DNA from: Medicago truncatula
Lineage: Eukaryota > Streptophyta > Magnoliopsida > Fabales > Fabaceae
Direction: 5' to 3'
NCBI RefSeq assembly: GCF_003473485.1
Contig: NC_053045.1
Coordinates: 28,494,494-28,558,493, forward strand
Length of the DNA: 64,000 nucleotides
The notes under the pieces are model-generated. The model made no database searches. It was not told the DNA's origin and worked only from the letters and a program-made list of their open reading frames with translations. The translations under genes were made by a program, and so were the position numbers. Shown here one piece after another: positions 56,223 through 64,000 of this stretch. The number at the start of each line of letters is the position of its first letter. The stretch's first letter is position 1.

Positions 56223-57840
56223 TAAAAATATAAAAATTAACCTTTACACATTACTATCAATCATCTTGAAATCTAAATTTAGTCAGAAAAACTATCAAAA
56301 ATAAATGAAACCAATCATTATTCTTATACTATTCTTTTTTCACCCTATGCTATTCTCTCACATAACCAAAATATCTCTGATTCATATTATATAATCTGAA
56401 CCAGATTGTTAGCATTTTTTGGAATATAAAATCTGAAAACTTACAAATTGTGATTTTTTTTTGTTTTATTTGATGTCAAGGGTCTCTGCTGACCGTCGTA
56501 TAATCCCTGCATAAGCTGCAAAGCAATTGCATAGATTATATGAACGGTCAACAATGACCATGACACCATAAACAGTCCTAAAAAAACTAAAAATTGTTGA
56601 AGAAAAAGTAAGAAAAGAGGTGAAGTGATGAAGAATGAAGGAATTTGTTGAAGATGCAAGCCTATTTATAGCCTAAAACAAATCCTAGATATTAACTACA
56701 GTCAAATAAAACGTGTTCCACCATCCAAAAATTCATTAAACACATCACTAACCGTCCAAACCTTTGGTGAAACGCCACCGTCCAAAAAACTGAGAGTTTA
56801 CAGATTATATAGTCCAAAACTGGCTATATATTTTTGGATTATATAATCCGAACCGGTCCAGACTGTGTTATTGGAGGGTTTTCATGACAGATGACATAAT
56901 TTTTTTTAAAAAAGGCATAAAAAATAAGTATACAACTTAAAACAACATAAACAACATAATCTTCTAGGATGATGTTCGAAGATGTGCTTTTGTACTTGAT
57001 CCTGCTGGCCTGCCAACTAACATATTTTGATTGGCATGTCAACGGGATCAAGTTCATAAGAACCTCCTCGGGATTAGATCTGCAACTAGATCAAGTTCAG
57101 AACTTCATCATGCTTTGTATCTATCTATCTATATATTTTTGACAGTTAATCCTGTTATTTTTAAACATACAGGATGTGAAAAGTAATAGTCTTATTTTTA
57201 AACTATGACCTGATGGACCCCAGTAGAAAGAAAAAATTGGCCAATGGGCCAACATATCTATCCCATTCTTTTGGCTATTACTTTTCTCACCCTACCCATT
57301 TTAAGCACCCTATTTTTTTAATACAAAAATGCCTATCGAATTATATATAAATTGTAATCAAAATCTCTCCCATTTTAGCAGTTGTGAATTTCACTTTTTA
57401 AAAATAAAAAAAAAGTAAAAAATGTTAAACCATGTCAAATAAAATAAAATAAAAAATATAATAATACCATAAAAAATTCTAAAAATCAAATAAAACTAAT
57501 GCATTTTTTTTCCGGATTTGTATGAGAATATGAAAAATGAGTTTAAACGATGAAATTTAGATTTTGAGGGGTGGAATCCCATTAGAAGTTCCTTTTGGGG
57601 CGGGGGTCTTGATCCTTGATTTTTTTCTTCTGATTTTTTGGGAAAGTTTCGGAGTAATCCGATTAAATAGTTTGATAATCGAATTTTATACTAGGAACAA
57701 CTTCAATGACCTAAATCAGAAATATGAGAGTTAAAAAGTTTAATATGATCATTAAATTGATTATCCATGTTACAAACTTACTTGTTCATAATTTATGCTG
57801 ATACAATTCAAATTATATAATCCGAATTATTTTTTCCTTA
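56223..57840. other. intergenic, no gene seen
   Basis: Repeated gattatataatccgaac-like motifs occur at about 56385, 56850 and 57820, and again near 58195-58255 in both orientations. They suggest an uncharacterised repeat family, but boundaries are unclear. The frame at 56839-57057 on the minus strand shows no domain. Confidence 0.4.
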
Positions 57841-58162
57841 GGGTGCGTTTGATTTGCTAAAAAAATGAAGGACAGGACAGAACAACTCTAGTTGTTCAGT
57901 GTTTGATTTGTAAAACTGTTTCAGGTACAAGACAAACTGGAGGCAAGAGACAGGACAAAAAGTCATATTTTTGTCCCTCACCAAATCACAGCATAACTTC
58001 TTGTCCCACGTACAAGTTGTCTAAAATACCAAAATAGCATTTTGTCCCTCAAAAATTCTATAAAACAAAAAATTACTCAATGCCATAAAAAATTTGTCCT
58101 GTGCTGTTCTGCCTTGTGTTGTACTATTCTATCTTGTACTGTTTTGCAAACCAAACACACCC
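57841..58162. mobile_element. Tourist-like (PIF/Harbinger) MITE
   Basis: 322 bp. The ends gggtgcgtttgatttgc and gcaaaccaaacacaccc are inverted, and TTA is duplicated at 57838-57840 and 58163-58165. A TTA duplication with a GGGTGYGTTTG end is the signature of Tourist MITEs. The interior holds acaggacag and ttgtcctgt-like inverted motifs. Confidence 0.75.
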
Positions 58163-58958
58163 TTACATAAGGGTGTTTAAGAAGTGTTTGAATTTTATAA
58201 TCCGACAAAAGTAAAAAAAACACACCCTATTTTTTAGTGTTCGGATTATAAAATCCAAATTGGTAAAAAATTCCCATCCAAAACAAAGGGAAAAATAACC
58301 TATTCTTCCATAAAGTTAGGTGGTGCGGACCAACCGGCAGATTAAAATCTTCATCTTGTCCATCAAAACAAGGTCAAATAGGTTTTTTCTTTTTCTTCTA
58401 CAAAAGGTAAAATAGGTTTTTTTTTGACAAAAAAAGGTAAAATAGGTGTTAACTCGCTGGCATATGCATAACCTATTTTTCCATTACTATAAGAACCAGA
58501 TGCCAGTTGGTGTGATATGGAATCACAATGATACCATGCCGCCTCAAAATTTGTGCCTCACACCATATTTTTTCTACCTAACACATATACATACATGATC
58601 TAACTAAGTGTGTCAGTACATAGATTTTCACAGTTTTTGCAATTTCTCGGTTGTGTCTCGTTGTTTTAAGACAGTGTAGTGGAAAGGTCCAAAAAGGGTT
58701 AAAGAAAGGTCTCATCCACGTGAAATAGTATAATGAAAACGTGTGCAACTAAACAGTGACAACTAATAAACAATTGCATGTACGTTGCAAAACAAGTGTC
58801 ATCATAGATTCATACTTAAAAAATCATGAAAAAAACATCAAAACCATAAAACAAAAACAAAAACACACTTTGGTTTCATCCACCTACAAATATTTAGATT
58901 TTAGCAGCAGCAACAAACAAACATAGTACTATGTTATGTTGTCGGTGAAATATTGAAA
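58163..58958 (+). promoter_or_regulatory. upstream region of the PDAT-like gene
   Basis: About 800 bp between the Tourist MITE and the ATG. The part 58495-58845 is duplicated at 50985-52515. It includes ctcatccacgtgaaa, with an ACGTG core as bound by bZIP factors (name by pattern only). No unambiguous TATA box was picked. A stretch with k-repeated gtaaaataggttttt lies near 58400-58450. Confidence 0.5.
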
Positions 58959-61900
58959 ATGGAAAAAAAGAAGCAAAGTAAAGTGAAGGAGTGGAAGAAC
59001 TGCATTGATTACTGTTGTTGGTTGATTGGTTATGTGTGTACAATTTGGTGGCTTCTTTCATTTTTGTATCAGTTTTTGCCAGCTACATTAACTGGTTTTG
59101 AAGTGGTTGATTCACCTGGTTTGAGGATGAAAAATGAAGGGGTTAAAGCACTTCATCCTGTTGTTCTTGTGCCTGGTATTGTGACTGCTGGTTTGGAACT
59201 TTGGGAAGGGAGACCTTGTGCTGATGGACTGTTTAGGAAGAAATTGTGGGGTGCCACTTTTTCTCAAATTCTCCAAAGGTGTGTGTGATTCATTCTCAAT
59301 ATAAAGCTTCTTACTTTCTAGTTTGTACCATATGTCTAAATTGTGTTATGCAATTGTAGTATAGTTTACATCATAGTTCTAATTTGAGGTATGCAATTGA
59401 AGTAGCAATACAGATTTTAGAGATCTCTGCGACGGCATTGCAAATGTAGCTGCATTGGCTGCTTTTGTCAGTGTGACTGCAACATGATAAGTTATGAATT
59501 GTTGTAGATTAGTAATAGTAATACTTTTGTTGTTCTTGAAATTTTGGCATGGCCATTGAGGAATTTTGTTTGAGGTTGGGACTTGGGAGTGTACATGTAA
59601 TTGTTTAATTTGTCTAGGCTAAGTTACTTCACAATTGAGATAGTTCGGATAAGTGTTTTCTTTAAGTACTTATATAAGAGAAAACATGAAATCAGCTTAA
59701 TAACCATGTCACCATGAGTATTTTAACTACTAGCTTATATACTTATAAGTTTAATGTAGGTTCTCTAATAAGTTAGAAACAGAATAACAGAGAATCTATA
59801 GGTAGGTAGGTAATGTTAACCAAGGTTTTCAATCACTATAGCAATTGCAGTGGTGTTGCAGTCGTTGATGTTGTAGAGAATCGTGGTTAAGTATAGCTTA
59901 TGCGGTCTCAATTGCACTGTGACTGTGGTTTTCATGTACCGGCCCTGCTTTTAACAGTTAGTAGTGTTAGTCTCGGTATTTAGGACTGACAAGGTAGATG
60001 AAAGGAAATTTAGGGAGGCGGAGGAGAGAACCCGTCTCTTTCTCTCAAATACTTGTAAATGAGGGAGCGATAAAATTCTCATTATATCATTCTAGATTTC
60101 TTGTTCTTTGATGCTTATCATGTAGCCTTCTTAACTCTTTGCTACTAGTAATTAGGAACTAATCACAAGTGTTTGAAGGATTAATCGAGTTGATCAATGG
60201 AAACAAAATTTGCTAGAAGATTAAACACTTTTTCACTTGAAAAGTGCTAGAAGATTATCAAAAGATAAAGCTTCTGTTATTGTTTCTGTTCATGTAACTC
60301 TGAATTCAATCAATCCATTAATGAGTTTTTTTGTTTTTGTTTTTGTGTGCTGGCATTTAGGCCTTTATGCTGGTTAGAGCATCTCTCTCTGCATAATGAG
60401 ACTGGTCTGGACCCGCCAGGAATTCGAATCAGGGCAGTTCCCGAGCTTGTTGCTGCCGACGATTTTGCTTCTGGTTATCATATTTGGGCAGCCTTAATAG
60501 AAAATTTGGCAAGAATTGGTTATGAAGGGAAGAACTTGCACATGGCTTCCTATGACTGGAGGCTGTCATTCCAAAACACCGAGGTGTGTTGATCGTTTTA
60601 AAATGATTTCAAGTGCACTGTACTTGTTGAATGAAACTTCTTCACACTGTCATTGTTCAGTTATTTTTATCCGAAACGCTTCTTATATAAAATCATTTTT
60701 TTTTTCACTTATAGTTTCCTAAGCTATAGATAAAAAATTGTATAACAGTCTTTTATATTCTTCTGCATTGTTCTCGCATCGTTAAGAAATATGATATTCG
60801 TTGTCCTAATCTCACCCGCTTTCCTTTTATTTTTCTTATCGGTTATGACTTTCCTTTATGCTTATATAGCCAAAAAAAGTTATGAAGCAGAAAAGCAATG
60901 TTGGCATGTTTGCAGAAATAAGTTTCGATTAATTTGGTTTTAATTGAACAAAACAGATTCGAGACCAAGCTCTTAGTAGATTGAAAAGTAAAATTGAGCT
61001 TATGTTTATAACAAATGGCTATAAGAAAGTGGTAGTTGTGCCTCAATCTATGGGGGCTATTTATTTCCTCCATTTCCTAAAATGGGTTGAGACACCGCCT
61101 CCCATGGGCGGTGGTGGTGGTCCAGGTTGGTGTGAAAAGCATATCAAAGCAATCATGAATATCAGCCCGGCATTTCTCGGTGTTCCGAAGGCAGTTAGCA
61201 ATATATTTTCAGCTGAAGGCAGTGATGCTGCATTAGTCAGGTTAGTCCTTGCAACACAATCTCTTATTTCAATTTGACTTCTTCATGCATAATTTGAAGG
61301 TATAATTTGGAATTGTTGAAATCATATAACATAAGCAATTTAAAACCCTGTTTGGATAAGCATCTTAAATAAGCGCGAATAGTGTAAGTCCTTATGTATA
61401 AGCTATTTCTATAAGAAAAGATACAATAGAATCAAACAGTTTGCATATACATCTTAAGCTGTTTTCGTAAGTTTTTCTTGAGAGTTAATGGAAGTAAGCC
61501 GAAAACAACTTATGGACTCAACAACTGTTTCCATAAACTCTCCTAAACAGTCTCAGAAGTGCTTAAGACAGCAGATAAGCTCAACCAAACCATTCTAAAT
61601 AGGCCTTGGATGCATCATTAATAATCTATGGGGATTTTAAATGTGAACTTCAGGAAAATATTGAAGCTGTCATCAATGTTAAGTTGGAAAACCATGTTTT
61701 GAATAAGAAGAAAAACTGAATAAGGTGCAAGCTATGAAGCTCGGATTCTCCTTGGATTAGGCGTGTCATGGTTTCGGACATGCGTCGGTGTCCGACACCG
61801 ACACGACACATGATTTCATTGAATTATGTGATTTTATCAAATTATTATCGGTATCGGCGTGTCAGTGTCCGTGTCGTGTCTGGTGTCCATGTACGTATCC

Positions 61901-63755
61901 GATCATCGCAAACAAAATCTCAGCAGATAATATGAAAGTAAAACTGGAAAATTTAGAATAGTACTTACGTGTGTGCGCGTGTGCGTGTCTGTGTGTTCAA
62001 TTCAACCGTAGTTCCATCTATTTATACCTTTCTATGAATCAAAAGGAAGACAAAATCTACCTAGACTATTTAAATATGAAAATATGGGGCAGATTAATAA
62101 TTAGCGTAGTATATGATGGAGCATTTTCACAATTTTGCAGAGCTGTGACTTCTGGCATTTTAAATTTTGATTACCTTGGTCTTCAAACGGTTGAACATGT
62201 CTTGCGGGTATGTAGAACTTGGGATTCAATCATCTCATTGATGCCAAAAGGCGGTGAAACCATCTGGGGTGACTTGGATTCGGGTCCTAATGAATGGAGT
62301 AAATGTGATCAGGTTAAAAGGGGACATGTGAAGCACATTGTAAGTAACAATACTTATAACTGCGGTGATATGCAGAAATGTATCTACGTAAAAGAACCTA
62401 CAAAGTATGGAGGAATAAACTCTTTTGGCAAGGCCGTTTCACAGTTACTTGCTTCGCTTCTCAGTACACTTGATTCAGAAGCAGAGGTACCATATGATAC
62501 AGTTTATTTTTCTCTTCATTTTGTATAACAATATGGTATAACTTCATTTTGTTAAAAAATGGTAAAAAAAAAAAATAAACCAGTTATGTTTTTGAACTAA
62601 TGATATGGAAGAATATATGTCTTAACTCTTAAGTTTCATGCTTTAAGCATAGTATATCGTTACGTGTTATATAAATTTACATAACTATAGATGTTTTATA
62701 AGGCATTTCATCACTTGTTGAATCACTTTTTGAACCTCTACGGTACTGTTCCATTCATGGTTATCGTTTCTGTTACTGCATATATGTGTCATCTTTTCTG
62801 ATTTGATCAGTATAGTTATATACATTTTGGAACAATCATTCATATTCTTTTTCTGCAGGAAATTTCATCTAAATGTAATTCTACTTCCTTTAACTTATCA
62901 TGTGACGATGTTCGGACTGAACATAATGAGATATGTAGAGGAAGCATGGCTAAAAAAAAGGCTAGTACAGGAAGAACTGATCTTGATTTACTTAATTTTG
63001 TTGCTCCAAATATGATGAAGCGTGCCGAGGCTCATTTCTCTCACGGGATAGCAGAGAATTTGGATGATCCTAAATATGCACATTACAAATACTGGTCTAA
63101 TCCACTTGAAACAAAGTAAGCATGTAGATTTATGGAACACTTTTGAATGATAGTGATTTGTGCAAATTCCGCTACGCTTTAGCGCCGGTATTTGACAACG
63201 CTGATACTACTTTTGATTATCCTATTTCATTCGTTAATTTGAAAACTAAATGTGAATTTCTTGTTCAGATTACCCGATGCTCCGAATATGGAAATATACT
63301 GTCTATATGCTGTCGAAATTCCGACTAAAAGATCACATGTACACAAGATATCGCCTTCTGACAAGTACAAGCATATTCCTTTCCAAATGAATGATTCATC
63401 TAATGTAGAAAAGGGAAGTAAATTACAAAATGACGTTTCTTTAGTTGACGGTGACGAGCGTATGAATGTTGTAAGTTCAGGGTTCATGTGCGCCAAAGGA
63501 TGGCGCAGAAGAACACGGTTCAATCCTTCTGGCATGGCTACATATATAAGAGAGTATCAACAAAAACAACGAGGTAGTGTTCTTGAAGGGAGAAGTCTAG
63601 AGAGCGGAGCGCGTGCCAACAATATTTTGCAAAGTATTGCATTGATTGAAGATGTTTTACGAGTTGCTTCTGGAGCCACCGGTGTAACTATTGGAGGCGA
63701 TAGGATATTTTCCGATATCAGGATGATATCTGAGAGGATAAATCTCAGACTATGA
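58959..63755 (+). CDS. phospholipid:diacylglycerol acyltransferase-like protein: join(58959..59278, 60361..60583, 60957..61240, 62141..62486, 62859..63115, 63269..63755)
   Basis: LCAT-family membrane protein. PDAT moves an acyl chain from a phospholipid to diacylglycerol to make triacylglycerol in the ER. The six GT-AG exons sum to 1917 bp (638 aa), a little shorter than Arabidopsis PDAT1 (about 671 aa), mainly at the N-terminus. ATG 58959 was chosen because no earlier in-frame ATG exists; the frame upstream opens only with TTG. A Lys-rich start and one membrane span (about residues 19-40, CWLIGYVCTIWWLLSFLYQF) precede the lumenal part: HPVVLVPGIVTAGLELWEG, CADGLFRKKLWG, ASYDWRLSFQNTE, VVVPQSMG (Ser212), PPPMGGGGGPGWC, FLGVPKAV, RTWDSI, HYKYWSNPLETKLPDAPNMEIYCLY, VDGDE (Asp539). 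Odd points: Gln211 where relatives have His before the nucleophile, ERMN after VDGD instead of ETVP, and Arg592 (SGARAN) where relatives have the catalytic His (SGAHVD). Expressed but perhaps catalytically altered or dead. Confidence 0.93.
61335..61608. mobile_element. possible hAT-like MITE in PDAT-like intron 3
   Basis: The ends aaccctgtttggataagc and gctcaaccaaaccattctaaa are imperfect inverted repeats of a type common in plant hAT MITEs. Interior ataagc and aagttttt/aaaactt-like motifs mirror each other. No clear target duplication. Confidence 0.4.
61763..61905. repeat. fold-back sequence in PDAT-like intron 3
   Basis: gtgtcatggtttcggacatg with cggtgtccgacaccg on the left, and gtgtcagtgtccgtgtcgtgtc with gtgtccatgtacg on the right, can pair. 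The GC-rich gtgtccg repeats stand out in an AT-rich intron. Probably a small MITE. Confidence 0.45.
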
Positions 63756-64000
63756 TTATGTTCAATGGTTGAATTTTCCGATATCATGATGGTAAGTGGC
63801 GTAGAAAAAATATGCAAGGTTAATGTAGAAATAGAATATGAGCAACAAAATATGTAAATTAGTGAATTTTGATAGCTTATACTATAATCATCTGCCATCA
63901 AAAGGAAGCTGTTGAGATTTCAGAAGTGTTTGGATACTTATCAGATGCTGAATGTCAATAGTATATGAAGCCTAAATTACATAACACGAACTTAAAGTCA
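63756..64000 (+). other. 3' flank of the PDAT-like gene
   Basis: Likely 3' untranslated region and beyond. ccgatatcatgatggtaag near 63778 repeats ccgatatcaggatgatatc from the last exon, a small local duplication. No further gene before the window ends. Confidence 0.4.

Noticed and set aside
58163..58260. Inverted gtgtttgaattttataatcc motifs as a further MITE
   Set aside because: Arms are short and no target duplication could be matched; left as intergenic repeat motifs.

Overview
This window looks like nuclear DNA from a papilionoid legume, probably Medicago or a close relative. The grounds are AT-rich intergenic DNA, GT-AG introns, expanded F-box families, a nuclear-type tRNA-Ser gene, and dense plant repeats (LINE, Ty3/gypsy of the Tat type, hAT, Stowaway, Tourist and Mutator-like MITEs). 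The genus is inferred, not proven. All exon models were read by eye from splice consensus, frame and family knowledge.

Layout. 1-19.2 kb: a tandem array of minus-strand F-box/LRR/FBD genes. The first lies off the left edge, with only its 5' leader at 1-480. The second is at 9124-11077. The third, at 16268-17994, has a stop inside its FBD domain. A decayed F-box/FBA pseudogene, a 5'-truncated LINE and several MITEs lie between them. 19.4-24.1 kb: nested DNA transposons, including a 3161-bp hAT element with a perfect 8-bp target duplication, a gutted transposase and a fold-back MITE inside it. 24.2-24.75 kb: a hairpin-rich insert that looks organellar. 25.3 kb: tRNA-Ser(GCU). 27.8-30.4 kb: a complete nine-exon UDP-apiose/xylose synthase gene (minus strand). 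31.1-31.5 kb: a solo LTR.

34.1-43.3 kb: a complete but mutated Ty3/gypsy element with 322-bp LTRs, a 5-bp target duplication, gag-pol, an apparent 100-bp intron in integrase, 72/73-bp tandem repeats, and an antisense, apparently spliced extra ORF of the putative gypsy-type transposase family. 44.5-50.6 kb: a near full-length L1-type LINE with broken ORFs and long G runs. 51-58.9 kb: repeats, relics of copia and a second LINE, and an apparent duplicate of the upstream region of the next gene. 58.96-63.76 kb: a six-exon phospholipid:diacylglycerol acyltransferase-like (PDAT) gene. It keeps the nucleophile Ser and an Asp but has Arg where the family has its catalytic His, and Gln before the nucleophile.

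Only AXS, PDAT-like, F-box copy 1 and the tRNA look like intact cellular genes. F-box proteins are substrate adaptors of SCF ubiquitin ligases, AXS feeds cell-wall pectin synthesis, and PDAT acts in triacylglycerol assembly; nothing shows that they work together. The most unusual items are the altered PDAT active site with its duplicated upstream region, and the double-intron, double-strand architecture of the gypsy element.
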